Assembly (NCBI RefSeq): GCF_001295795.1
Contig: NZ_LJHY01000021.1
Coordinates: forward strand, 1 to 62,225
Length of the DNA: 62,225 nt
Origin: Novosphingobium sp. AAP83
GTDB lineage: Bacteria; Pseudomonadota; Alphaproteobacteria; Sphingomonadales; Sphingomonadaceae
Direction of reading: 5' to 3'
Positions 1 to 7,675 of the stretch are shown here, in pieces. Position numbers and translations under genes: made by a program. Within the stretch, counting starts at the first letter, position 1. Each line of letters opens with the position of its first letter. The notes beneath the pieces were generated by a model that saw nothing but the letters and a program-made list of their open reading frames with translations, ran no database searches and had not been told where the DNA came from.

Positions 1-28
1 GGGGGGGGGGGGGGGGGGGGGGGGGGGG
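1..28. other. Poly-G run at the window edge
   Basis: The window opens with 28 consecutive G residues, followed by CTCGC and a start codon. A homopolymer this long at the very end of a sequence is typical of a sequencing or assembly artefact (for example two-colour chemistry dark-cycle G calls). I do not read it as biology. It hides whatever stood upstream of the first gene, including its ribosome binding site. Confidence 0.85.
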
Positions 29-33
29 CTCGC

Positions 34-951
34 ATGGCTGATCTGGACGCAATCCGCCGGGATAACCCACTGCCCGAAGTGGCGGGCAACATCATCGCGC
101 TTAAACCAGCCGGACCGGAATGGATGGCGTGCTGCCCGTTCCATGCCGACCGGTCGCCAAGCTTCACCATCTTGGACAGTGGACACAGGTTCCATTGTTT
201 CGGGTGCGGGGCATCGGGTGACGCGCTGGACTTTGTGCAGCGCGCCTATGGTGTGACGTTGCCCGAGGCGGCGCGAATGCTTGGCGCAGGTGACGTGCCC
301 AAGCTGGAAATTTCAAGACACTGGCAAATTCCCGACACGTCAAAACGGCAAGATTACGGCAAGGCGGCGCTTGCGATCTGGCAACGTGCGCAACCGGCGG
401 TTGGGACGCTTGCAGAGGCTTATCTGCGCTTTAGGGGCATCCTTCCCACCTATCCGCCCGATGTGCGATTCCTGGCCCTTCCCTGCGACGATTTCGGACC
501 AATGCCCTGCCTTGTGCTGGCAGTGCGCAATGTGGGCGCGGAGGTTACGGGTATTCAGCGCATTTGGCTGGCCAGCGATGGCATGGGCAAGGCCGATGTG
601 CCCAAACCCAAACGCTCGCTTGGCCATGTGAAGGGCGGGGCAATCCGTCTTGGCGATCTGGGCACGTCTAAAACGTTAACGGTGTGCGAAGGCCCCGAGG
701 ACGGGCTTTCGCTTATGGCGCTATTTGGCAGACCGGTTTGGGCATCGGGCGGCACGTCGTTTCTGCCCGCAATGCAGTTCCCGCCGAACGTGCAAAGCGT
801 GGTTATTGGCGCAGATAATGACCCCGCAGGACGTGATGCGGCGCAACGTGCGGCGCATGCCTTTGCACAACGCGGGCTTACCGTTCGCATCATCCGGCCA
901 ATTGAACCGTTCAAAGACTTCAATGACGAATTGCGGGGGGGGCAGCCATGA
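34..951 (+). CDS. CHC2 zinc-finger / TOPRIM primase of a phage or integrative element
   Basis: Protein of 305 residues resembling mobile-element DNA primases. The N-terminal part carries a CHC2-type zinc finger: CCPFH near residues 30-34, then HCFGCG near residues 54-59. A middle DUF7146-like region follows. A C-terminal TOPRIM region has the acidic CEGPEDGLS motif near residue 215 and GADNDPAGRD near residue 262, which would bind the catalytic metal. Such proteins prime element replication and usually sit beside a DUF3987 helicase-like gene, as here, where the downstream ATG overlaps its stop. The poly-G edge hides the upstream sequence, so a longer N terminus cannot be excluded, although the CHC2 domain appears complete. 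The family call is firm; activity is uncertain because the partner gene is broken. Confidence 0.85.
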   Translation: MADLDAIRRDNPLPEVAGNIIALKPAGPEWMACCPFHADRSPSFTILDSGHRFHCFGCGASGDALDFVQRAYGVTLPEAARMLGAGDVPKLEISRHWQIPDTSKRQDYGKAALAIWQRAQPAVGTLAEAYLRFRGILPTYPPDVRFLALPCDDFGPMPCLVLAVRNVGAEVTGIQRIWLASDGMGKADVPKPKRSLGHVKGGAIRLGDLGTSKTLTVCEGPEDGLSLMALFGRPVWASGGTSFLPAMQFPPNVQSVVIGADNDPAGRDAAQRAAHAFAQRGLTVRIIRPIEPFKDFNDELRGGQP

Positions 952-1292
952 ACGCGCCTGCGAATATCAAAGACCGGCTGGAACAGGCCGAAACGATAAC
1001 ACCGGACCAGCCGCAACCGCTGTTGCGGGAATTGCCGGACGGGCTGCCCTACCCTGTGGACGCGCTCGGGCCGCTGCAAGGCGCGGTGGAAGCGGTGCAG
1101 CACATGACCCAAGCCCCGGTTGCGATACCTGCGCAATCGGCGCTGTCTATCGCTGCTCTGGCAGTTCAGGGCTTTGCCAACGTGGAAAACCGGTTCCGAT
1201 CTGCCAAACAAACGCTAACACCGATTTTTTGCGCATTACGCGTGCGCGCGCGATGCTACGGGAATGGAACCTGTGGAGCGCACCGGCCTTAG
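948..1292 (+). pseudogene. Truncated DUF3987 (phage helicase-like) gene
   Basis: The reading frame overlaps the primase stop by four bases (ATGA), which implies an original operon. The first 80 or so residues look like the N terminus of DUF3987 proteins: a proline-rich start, then LPYPVDALGPLQGAV and a TQAPVAIPAQSALSIAAL stretch. Family members normally continue for several hundred residues with P-loop motifs. Here recognisable sequence stops near position 1200, and the frame ends after 114 residues with an arginine/cysteine-rich tail that does not resemble the family. I read this as a deletion that fused the 5' end of the gene to unrelated DNA. It is a remnant and probably non-functional. 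Confidence 0.6.
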
Positions 1293-1330
1293 CCTTTCCG
1301 AATCGTTCCCTTTCCGTTCACAAGGGCAGC

Positions 1331-1567
1331 ATGGGAAGCAAACGGCTAGACGACATTGCAGCTTACCGGCGGCACGGTTACCGCTTGCAGGTTCAATGTG
1401 CAAATTGCGGGCATTCTACCATCCATGATCCTGAGACGCTGATAACACTCTGCCATCGGCGCGGCTGGTCGCGTTCAATACCGCAAATCGAACAACGCTT
1501 TCGCTGCAAGGAATGTGGAAACCGGAATGTGCGATGTGGCCCGGTTTCGGGATTAGGTGACCGCTAG
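1331..1567 (+). CDS. Small zinc-ribbon protein, function unknown
   Basis: A 78-residue protein with two CxxC knuckles, CANCGH near residue 24 and CKECGN near residue 59. Together they should bind one zinc ion as a ribbon. The start MGSKRLDDIAAYRRHGY is familiar from short uncharacterised proteins of sphingomonads and their mobile elements. I do not know a function. The open frame extends much further upstream but passes through the primase and the DUF3987 remnant, so I chose the internal ATG. A GGGCAGC stretch just upstream is a weak ribosome binding site. It lies between element remnants and the tRNA, so it is probably element cargo. Confidence 0.6.
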   Translation: MGSKRLDDIAAYRRHGYRLQVQCANCGHSTIHDPETLITLCHRRGWSRSIPQIEQRFRCKECGNRNVRCGPVSGLGDR

Positions 1568-1665
1568 CGTTCAGGGCCAGCCGCCCTAAGCCGCGACCTC
1601 TTTAAGGGTATTTTTAGGGGTATTTCCCAAACCCCTTAAATTTTCCAATGAAATCAAGGGGAACA

Positions 1666-1758
1666 TGGCGGAGACGGAGGGATTCGAACCCTCGGTACCG
1701 GATTTACCAGTACGACGGTTTAGCAAACCGTTGGTTTCAGCCACTCACCCACGTCTCC
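1666..1758 (-). tRNA. tRNA-Ser(GCU), CCA encoded
   Basis: On the minus strand the acceptor arm GGAGACG pairs with CGUCUCC, followed by discriminator G and an encoded CCA. The anticodon stem ACGGUUU/AAACCGU holds anticodon GCU. A long variable arm (about 15 nt, with pairing UAC-UGG/CCGGUA type) and the T-arm motif GGUUCGAAUCC mark a class II serine tRNA. Length is 93 nt including CCA. The 3' end points toward the primase/DUF3987 remnants, the usual geometry for integrases that target a tRNA 3' end. Confidence 0.95.
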
Positions 1759-1982
1759 GGATTGCAGTAGCGAGCGCGGCCTATAGCGGGGGTTGTGGGG
1801 GGCGGCAAGGGGGTCTTGGGGAATTTTGCGTGTAGGCCGTTTATCTTTTCAGAAGTAGCCTGTTCGTACCGTTTGACCGTGTTTTTGATTCGGCTCATCG
1901 CCGGTTCATTGTACAGACAGCACCCTTCGATTCAGGTGGGATCGGCGGCTCTGCGCCTTTGCCGCCGATCGGGACGGGGTTG

Positions 1983-2798
1983 ATGGAAATGAGCACGATT
2001 CGAAACGGGATCAAGGTAATGGCCGCAGCAATGGCCTGCGCTTTAGCGTTGAGTGCGGTACCTGCATCTTCGCAAGTGCAGTCCATCGACCCTGATACGG
2101 CCATCGACAGTGATCTGGTGCCTTTGGCCAAGCCATCGTTCAGCGAAGTGGGGACGACCCCCGCCCTTCCGGCCGAGCCTCTGCCAACAACGCTCGAATC
2201 CGCACCAACCTCGCCAGCGGGCGAACTCCCGGCGGCTTCCGCGCCGACGCCAGTTACTCCGGCGGCGCCTTCTTCTGCGGCAGCAGGGCCAGCGGGCTCT
2301 GCCCAGCCCGCTACCGCCAGCTACCGCGAGGATGATCTGATCGGCGCTGCCGAGGGTGTTTTCGGCAAAGGTGCGTCGGGCCTCGCCGATCTGATCAAGG
2401 ATTTGCTGAAGAAGCAGGGTGAGCCCAATGCCTACATTGTCGGACGCGAGGTGAGCGCCGCGCTTGTGGTGGGCTTGCGCTATGGATCGGGCACGTTGCG
2501 CCACAAGATCGAAGGTGACCGCCCCGTTTACTGGACCGGGCCATCGATCGGCTTCGATGCCGGTGCCAATGCGGCCAGCACGTTCGTGCTCGTCTATAAT
2601 CTTTATGACAGCGAAGAACTTTACGCGCGTTTCCCGGCGGGGGAAGGGCAGGCTTATCTGGTCGGCGGTTTCCACGTCAGCTATTTGCGCAAGGGCGATA
2701 AGGTGCTGATTCCGGTGCGTTCGGGTGCGGGCCTGCGGCTTGGCATCAACGGCGGTTACATGAAGTTCTCGCGCAAGCAGCGCTGGCTGCCGTTCTGA
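1983..2798 (+). CDS. DUF1134 (EipA-like) envelope protein
   Basis: A 271-residue exported protein. A signal peptide is visible (MAAAMACALALSAVPASSQ, ending near residue 31). A long Pro/Ala-rich linker runs to about residue 120. A DUF1134 domain fills the C-terminal half, with the signature YWTGPSIGFDAGANA and an RSGAGLRLG stretch near the end. In Brucella the DUF1134 protein EipA is a periplasmic protein needed for envelope integrity. The proline-rich linker before the domain is longer than in many family members. I chose the ATG after the frame's first possible start because it leads directly into the signal peptide; an ATG two codons later is equally possible. It stands alone between the tRNA and the aminotransferase. 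Family certain, precise role inferred. Confidence 0.85.
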   Translation: MEMSTIRNGIKVMAAAMACALALSAVPASSQVQSIDPDTAIDSDLVPLAKPSFSEVGTTPALPAEPLPTTLESAPTSPAGELPAASAPTPVTPAAPSSAAAGPAGSAQPATASYREDDLIGAAEGVFGKGASGLADLIKDLLKKQGEPNAYIVGREVSAALVVGLRYGSGTLRHKIEGDRPVYWTGPSIGFDAGANAASTFVLVYNLYDSEELYARFPAGEGQAYLVGGFHVSYLRKGDKVLIPVRSGAGLRLGINGGYMKFSRKQRWLPF

Positions 2799-2911
2799 AA
2801 AAAAGCACGGATAGACTCACCTTTAATTGCATTGCAGGGGTTGCCCATCGGGCGTTCCGGTTGCATGGAGCCGCCGCGTTTGAAGCCTCTTCCGCAAAGG
2901 ATAGCCGGACC

Positions 2912-4084
2912 ATGCTCGAAAACCTTGCCCCTCAGCCCGCCGATGCGCTGTTGGCGCTGATCAAGCTCCACAACGCCGATCCGCGTGAGACCAAGATTGA
3001 CCTCGGCGTGGGCGTCTATCGCACGTCCGATGGTGCAACACCGGTGTTCAAGGCGATCAAGGCCGCAGAAGCCCGCCTCCTCGAAACGCAAAGCTCGAAG
3101 GCCTATCTCGGTCCTGAAGGCGATATGGGCTTTGTCCACGCGCTGATCCCTTATGTGTTCGGCAAGGACTTTGACCGGTCGAAGGTGGAAGGCATGCAGG
3201 CCCCCGGCGGCACCGGCGCGGTGCGGCTGGCGGTTGAAGTGGCCAAGCGTTCGGGTGTGAAGCGCGTGTGGATGGGCACGCCTTCGTGGCCCAACCATGC
3301 GCAGATCATCGCCGCTGTAGGGGTTGAGCTAAAGACCTTTGGCCACATGACCGCCGATGGCTTTGCCGATCTTGATGCGCTCAAGGCCGCGCTGGCCAGT
3401 GCAGAGCCGGGCGATGCGGTGCTGCTGCACGGCTGCTGCCATAACCCGACCGGCGTTGATTATACCGAAGCGCAGTGGGACGAGATCGCCGCGCTGGTGG
3501 TGGAACGCAATGTCCTGCCGATCCTCGACCTTGCCTATCAAGGCCTTGGCGCTGGCATGGAAGACGATGCCTATGGCTTGCGCAAAGTGCTGTCGGTCGT
3601 GCCCGAAGCGCTGGTGGCCTATTCGTGCGACAAGAACTTCGGCCTCTATCGTGACCGTGTTGGCGCGTTCTATGCCGTCACCGCTGATGCTACCGCGCTT
3701 GCCAATGCAATGGCCAATGGCGCCACGATTGCGCGCGCTTCGTGGTCGATGCCGCCAGATCATGGCGCGGCCGCGGTGCGTCTGATCCTTGAGGATGCAG
3801 AGCTGACCGCGATGTGGCTGGCCGAGCTTGACGATATGCGTGATCGCATGCGCTGGGTGCGTGATCGTCTGGCTGCGGCGCAACAGGTCGGCGCGGTTAA
3901 CATGGCTCCGCTGGGCATTCAGAACGGCCTGTTCTCGATGCTGCCGCTAAACGGCGAACAGATCCTCGCGATTCGTGAAAAGCACGGCGTTTACATGGCC
4001 GGATCGGGCCGCATCAACATCGCCGGCCTGACCGATGGCAACATCGACCAGTTCATCGCCGCGCTGGGCGATGTGGCTGGCTAA
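2912..4084 (+). CDS. Aromatic amino acid / aspartate aminotransferase (class I)
   Basis: A 390-residue PLP enzyme of the AspC/TyrB type. Recognisable blocks are the N-terminal KIDLGVGVYRT, the cofactor loop GGTGAVR near residue 97, CCHNPTG near residue 178, the Schiff-base lysine K241 in SCDKNFGLYRDRVG, and the substrate arginine in GSGRINIAGL near the C terminus. It transfers amino groups between aromatic amino acids or aspartate and 2-oxoglutarate in the cytosol. The usual serine before KNFGLY is aspartate here, a variant I believe is common in alphaproteobacteria. The ATG was chosen because AAAGGA lies upstream and homology begins at this methionine; a longer frame of 17 codons has no such support. 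It is a single gene ending in a hairpin. Confidence 0.88.
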   Translation: MLENLAPQPADALLALIKLHNADPRETKIDLGVGVYRTSDGATPVFKAIKAAEARLLETQSSKAYLGPEGDMGFVHALIPYVFGKDFDRSKVEGMQAPGGTGAVRLAVEVAKRSGVKRVWMGTPSWPNHAQIIAAVGVELKTFGHMTADGFADLDALKAALASAEPGDAVLLHGCCHNPTGVDYTEAQWDEIAALVVERNVLPILDLAYQGLGAGMEDDAYGLRKVLSVVPEALVAYSCDKNFGLYRDRVGAFYAVTADATALANAMANGATIARASWSMPPDHGAAAVRLILEDAELTAMWLAELDDMRDRMRWVRDRLAAAQQVGAVNMAPLGIQNGLFSMLPLNGEQILAIREKHGVYMAGSGRINIAGLTDGNIDQFIAALGDVAG

Positions 4085-4096
4085 GTAAAAGCGCTT

Positions 4097-4129
4097 CCCC
4101 CCTCCCGCGTGCGGGAGGGGGCGGGTTTT
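4097..4129. terminator. GC-rich hairpin between convergent genes
   Basis: A perfect stem, CCCCTCCCG against CGGGAGGGG with a CGTG loop, sits between the aminotransferase stop and the stop of the opposite-strand SDR gene. A TTTT tract follows a few bases after the stem. It probably ends transcription of the aminotransferase. The same palindrome type (CCCTCCCGC...GCGGGAGGG) is a common dispersed intergenic element in sphingomonad genomes, so it may be a repeat serving as terminator. Confidence 0.55.
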
Positions 4130-4138
4130 CCGTAAACC

Positions 4139-5059
4139 TCAAAAATCCGCAGCGCGTGATTTTGCACGGGCTCCGGCAAAGGCATCGTAGCGGAATTTCT
4201 CGAACGCCACACGCTGATCAAAGCCGGGGTCTTTGGGGTAGTCCTGATATTCGGCGATAATCTCGTCAAAGATCTCGCGCATTTCCTGCTTATGGTCGGG
4301 GTGCGAGAAGATGTGCAGGCGGTTCGCCCTCATCGCTTCGATCACCCGCGCGCCGATAACGTCAGGCTCCATGCCGAATTCGTGCACGCCCGCCAGCCGC
4401 TCGACAGCAGCGCTATCTACCGGCTTCATCGCGCCTTTCAGGGCATCGGGACGGATATCGTCGCTGGCATAGATATAGCTTTTGACAAGGCCGGGGCAGA
4501 GCACCGAAACGCCGATCTCGTATTGCAGCAGCGAGTAGTGCAGCGATTCCGAAAGGCCTCGGACGGCAAACTTGGTGGTGTTGTAAATTCCCGGCGTACC
4601 TGCGGCGAGGAATGCGGCCATTGAGGCGGTGTTGACGACGTGTCCGCCTTTTTGTTCACCGGCCTTCACGCGAGCGACCATACGCGGCACGAACGTCATC
4701 ACGCCGTTGATTACGCCGTGCAGGTTTACGCCCATCAGCCAGTCCCAATCGTCGAACGAGCTTTCCTCGATCGGCTGGAACAAGTTGACCCCAGCATTGT
4801 TGCACAGGATCGAAACCGGGCCGAGTTTGGCCTCGACCTCGTCCGCCGCAGCCTTGAAACCGTCGCGGCTGGCGACGTCAAGCTGCACGCCCATCACTTC
4901 GCGATTGTCCAATGCGGCCAATGCCTTGTCGATGGAATCCTGCCGGATATCGGCAATGGCAACCTTGCACCCTTCGTTGAGCAACTGGCGGACAAGACCT
5001 ATGCCGACGCCATTGGCTCCGCCGGTTACAAATGCGGTGCGTCCTGCAAAATCCTTCAT
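4139..5059 (-). CDS. SDR oxidoreductase, LigD-like
   Basis: A 306-residue short-chain dehydrogenase/reductase. The nucleotide-binding TGGANGVG is at residues 12-19, CNNAG near residue 87, the catalytic serine in NTASMAAF and the YNTTK Tyr/Lys pair follow. An extended C-terminal arm of about 60 residues is present. The block DDWDWLMGVNLHGVINGVM and the overall length resemble LigD/LigL-type C-alpha dehydrogenases that oxidise the side-chain alcohol of lignin dimers. It is the second gene of a pair whose start overlaps the preceding SDR stop by four bases; AGGAG lies just upstream. Regulation is probably from the operator in front of the first SDR gene. The SDR call is certain; the aryl substrate is inferred from neighbours. 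Confidence 0.82.
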   Translation of the reverse strand: MKDFAGRTAFVTGGANGVGIGLVRQLLNEGCKVAIADIRQDSIDKALAALDNREVMGVQLDVASRDGFKAAADEVEAKLGPVSILCNNAGVNLFQPIEESSFDDWDWLMGVNLHGVINGVMTFVPRMVARVKAGEQKGGHVVNTASMAAFLAAGTPGIYNTTKFAVRGLSESLHYSLLQYEIGVSVLCPGLVKSYIYASDDIRPDALKGAMKPVDSAAVERLAGVHEFGMEPDVIGARVIEAMRANRLHIFSHPDHKQEMREIFDEIIAEYQDYPKDPGFDQRVAFEKFRYDAFAGARAKSRAADF

Positions 5060-5988
5060 GCGGCGTCTCCTGCGGTGCGGGCGGCTTGCAGTTTTTCCTG
5101 CCGCGCAATTTCCTGCGTGATGGCAGGGTTGCGGAACAGCATCGCGAAAGTTTCCTTGTATTCAGGGTTTTCGGGCAGATGCGTTTGCACCGCTGCGGTG
5201 GTGGCCTCGCCGCGTTCCTTCACCCCGGTCAGAAATTCCGAATGGGTCAGGATATAGAGTTCGTCGTTGAGGATACCTTCCAGCACGCGCTCCCCGACTT
5301 GTTCCTTGGTCTGGTACAAGTGCATGAAGTTGCCGCCTGCGGCGCGGCGCTTGTCAGCCTCTGCATATCCGGTCTCGGCCAGATCGGCGGGGCGCGTCTG
5401 GGCGGCATCGGCGATATTAGATTGCACCGCGCCGGGGCAGAACGCGGAACAAATCACGCCGCGCGCTTCGAATTCTGGGCGCATGCATTCCATCATCGAT
5501 GTGACGGCGGCCTTGCCTGATGAATAGATCGTTGTTCCGCCCACCGGCACCAATGCCGACATCGATGCAGTACACACGATATGCCCGCCTTCGCCATGGG
5601 CGAGGATGCGTGGTAACATGGTGACGATGCCATTGATCGAGCCACCCAGATTGACGCCCATCACCCAGTCCCAATCCGCGAAAGTCGCCAGCTCGGTTGG
5701 GCCGACAACCGCGACGCCTGCGTTGTTCACAAGGATATGGATCTTGCCGAACTTGGCCTCTGTGGCATCGGCAGCTTCTGCAAATTGGGCGCGGTTCGTA
5801 ACGTCAAGCTGCACCGCCAGCACGCGGTCACCGCCGTCCAGTTCGGCCACAGCGGAATCGAGGTGATCCTGCCGGATGTCGGCGATGGTCACGTTCATGC
5901 CCGCGCCCAGCAAGGCCTTGGCAATGCCAAGGCCGATGCCGCTGGCACCGCCGGTCACGAACGCCGTCTTTTCGGCCAAGTTCTGCAT
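5056..5988 (-). CDS. SDR oxidoreductase, LigD-like (first of pair)
   Basis: A 310-residue classical SDR with an N-terminal TGGASGIG, VNNAG near residue 89, catalytic serine in CTASMSAL and YSSGK, plus a long C-terminal extension similar to its downstream neighbour. The block ADWDWVMGVNLGGSING again recalls LigD-family C-alpha dehydrogenases. The two SDRs clearly share an ancestor but are well diverged, so they may act on different stereoisomers, as the LigD/LigL/LigN set does in Sphingobium SYK-6 (analogy, not shown here). The ATG was preferred over a TTG one codon upstream; GAGAGG provides the ribosome binding site. An operator-like palindrome lies about 85-105 bases upstream. Confidence 0.82.
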   Translation of the reverse strand: MQNLAEKTAFVTGGASGIGLGIAKALLGAGMNVTIADIRQDHLDSAVAELDGGDRVLAVQLDVTNRAQFAEAADATEAKFGKIHILVNNAGVAVVGPTELATFADWDWVMGVNLGGSINGIVTMLPRILAHGEGGHIVCTASMSALVPVGGTTIYSSGKAAVTSMMECMRPEFEARGVICSAFCPGAVQSNIADAAQTRPADLAETGYAEADKRRAAGGNFMHLYQTKEQVGERVLEGILNDELYILTHSEFLTGVKERGEATTAAVQTHLPENPEYKETFAMLFRNPAITQEIARQEKLQAARTAGDAA

Positions 5989-6072
5989 CAATCCTCTCCT
6001 CTGTCGGGTGCCCGTCAGCCACTTTTGCGGCTTCGAGAATCATTTTTCGCCTTTTCTATTCACCAGTCGGGA

Positions 6073-6093
6073 ATTGTATGCAAGACTAACAAT
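6073..6093 (-). promoter_or_regulatory. Operator A: predicted MarR-type site facing the SDR operon
   Basis: Read toward the SDR genes this 21-bp site is ATTGTTAG-N5-CATACAAT. It forms an imperfect palindrome (ATTGT..G / C..ACAAT) and contains a TACAAT hexamer that fits a -10 element. It lies in the 163-bp spacer between the divergent SDR pair and the MFS gene. Seventeen of 21 bases match the site in front of the dioxygenase gene. I infer a binding site for the MarR protein encoded in the same locus. Confidence 0.6.
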
Positions 6094-6151
6094 ATCAGCA
6101 CTGCAACAAGGCCACCTAAAAAGGGGCCGGAGCGGGACAAGAGGAGAGGGT

Positions 6152-7597
6152 ATGGCAGGTGTCGTCATTGCGCCAGAGGTTCAGGCTGCGGCGAAAGCTG
6201 GGGCTGAGGCTGAGGCTGATGGACCCGGACAAGCAAATACCACAGCTGCCGAGCGGCAATGGCCGTCCACCGGCGCTGCTTATTGGGCGCTGTTCGTCAT
6301 TATTCTGGCAACGTTCCTCAACTTCTTCGATGCCACAGTGTTCGGCATGTTGGCCCAGCGCATCAAGGTTGATTTCGGACTGTCCGATGAGCAACTCGGC
6401 TTTCTGGGCGGTCCGGCCACGGTCATCTTCTTCGTGTTCGCGGGTATCCCATTGGCACGATTGGCCGATATCTATCCGCGCAAGTTCGTGCTGTCGGGTG
6501 GCATGGCGGCTACCGGGCTGGTCATGGCTTTTGGCGGCATGGCGCAAGGCTTTGCCCAATTCGTCGGCAGCCGGATGTTTCTGGGCGCAGGCGGTTCTGC
6601 CCATGCGCCTGCGGCCTATTCGATGATCGCCGATTACTTTCCGCCCAAGAAGATCACGCGCGCATTTTCGCTGTTGCAACTGGGATTTATCGGCGGGACA
6701 ACCGTTGGCGTTCTGGCGGGCGGTAAGCTGATCGTCGCGCTGGCTGGCTGGCCTGATCAGACGGTATTGGGATTTCGCCTGTTCAACTGGCAATTGATCC
6801 TGTTGGGGCAGGCGGCGCTCGGCCTGATGGCAGCGGCGCTCTTGCTGACAGTGAAAGAGCCGCCGCGCCTGCTTCCCCCGGCCCAAACGGTGGCTGCAAA
6901 TCCTGTGCGCTTAAGCCTTGCTCAGCGCATTCTGGCCTTCACCGGTCTTAACGCGGCAAAGGCGATCCACGCGCGCGGGCGGGTCTACTATCCGCTGTTC
7001 ATCGGCCTTGCCTTGTCCGCGATTGAGACGTTCGGCCTCGCCTTCTGGCGGGTGCCGTTCATGATCCGCACTTATGGCTGGGACGAGGCGCAGATCGGCA
7101 TGGTCATGGCGCCGATGCTGCTGGTCTCGCAATTGGCAGGCGTGTTTTTCGGCGGGTTCTTCGTGGAATGGCTGGCCAAGCGCTATGCCGATGCGAACGT
7201 GCGCGCCGCCACGATCCTGTTCGCGCTGGTCACCGTATGCGCCATCACCGCACCGATGATGCCAACCGGAGAAGCCAGCCTTGCAGTGATGGCGCTTGGC
7301 GGGATGTTCGGGCTTGCCGGAGCCGTGCCGCAGAACGCCGCCGTGCAGCGCATCGCACCCAATGAAATGCGCGGGCAGGTGACGGCGATCTACTTGTTCA
7401 TGTTCACCTTCTTTGGCGCGATGGGAAGCTTTGTCGTCGGCTCGGTGGCCCAGCGCGTAGTCGGGGTGGAGGCGGACTTGTGGAAAGCGCTCGTCATCAC
7501 TGCCAGCGTGCTTTTGCCGATTGCCACTTTGGCGATGTTCCTCGGCATGCGCCCCTATCGCGAAGAAGTGGCGCGGCTTGAGGCTGAGGGGCGGTAA
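6152..7597 (+). CDS. MFS transporter (spinster-like)
   Basis: A 481-residue major facilitator with about 12 predicted membrane segments. The first (YWALFVIILATFLNFFDATVF) begins near residue 48, after a long Ala-rich cytoplasmic leader. The loop 2-3 motif appears as GIPLARLADIYPRK, a degenerate G-x-x-x-D-R-x-G-R-R. An internal cytoplasmic loop separates the two halves. Such carriers move small organic anions with protons across the inner membrane. Divergent placement from the SDR pair and the surrounding aromatic genes suggest uptake of a lignin-derived aromatic or export of an intermediate. The open frame runs upstream through the promoter region; the chosen ATG follows a clear GAGGAGAGGG site. 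Substrate unknown. Confidence 0.82.
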   Translation: MAGVVIAPEVQAAAKAGAEAEADGPGQANTTAAERQWPSTGAAYWALFVIILATFLNFFDATVFGMLAQRIKVDFGLSDEQLGFLGGPATVIFFVFAGIPLARLADIYPRKFVLSGGMAATGLVMAFGGMAQGFAQFVGSRMFLGAGGSAHAPAAYSMIADYFPPKKITRAFSLLQLGFIGGTTVGVLAGGKLIVALAGWPDQTVLGFRLFNWQLILLGQAALGLMAAALLLTVKEPPRLLPPAQTVAANPVRLSLAQRILAFTGLNAAKAIHARGRVYYPLFIGLALSAIETFGLAFWRVPFMIRTYGWDEAQIGMVMAPMLLVSQLAGVFFGGFFVEWLAKRYADANVRAATILFALVTVCAITAPMMPTGEASLAVMALGGMFGLAGAVPQNAAVQRIAPNEMRGQVTAIYLFMFTFFGAMGSFVVGSVAQRVVGVEADLWKALVITASVLLPIATLAMFLGMRPYREEVARLEAEGR

Positions 7598-7636
7598 TTT
7601 TCAAAGCCCGTTGACAGGCACGCCGCTGTCGCGCAA

Positions 7637-7657
7637 TTTGTTAGTAAGACAAACTAA
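7637..7657 (+). promoter_or_regulatory. Operator C with upstream -35: promoter of the NTF2-like gene
   Basis: The 21-bp element TTTGTTAG-N5-CAAACTAA aligns with operators A and B in the same orientation relative to its gene, and is the most diverged of the three. A perfect -35 hexamer TTGACA starts at 7611, so the operator would cover the -10 region and the transcription start, about 20-40 bases before the ATG. Binding here should repress. The -10 itself is poor (CAATTT at 17-bp spacing), so the exact start is uncertain. Confidence 0.5.
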
Positions 7658-7675
7658 AATGAATGGGAGCAGGAC

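Noticed and set aside
1..28. G-quadruplex or telomere-like terminal repeat
   Set aside because: A pure homopolymer at the exact sequence end is far more likely a read or assembly artefact.
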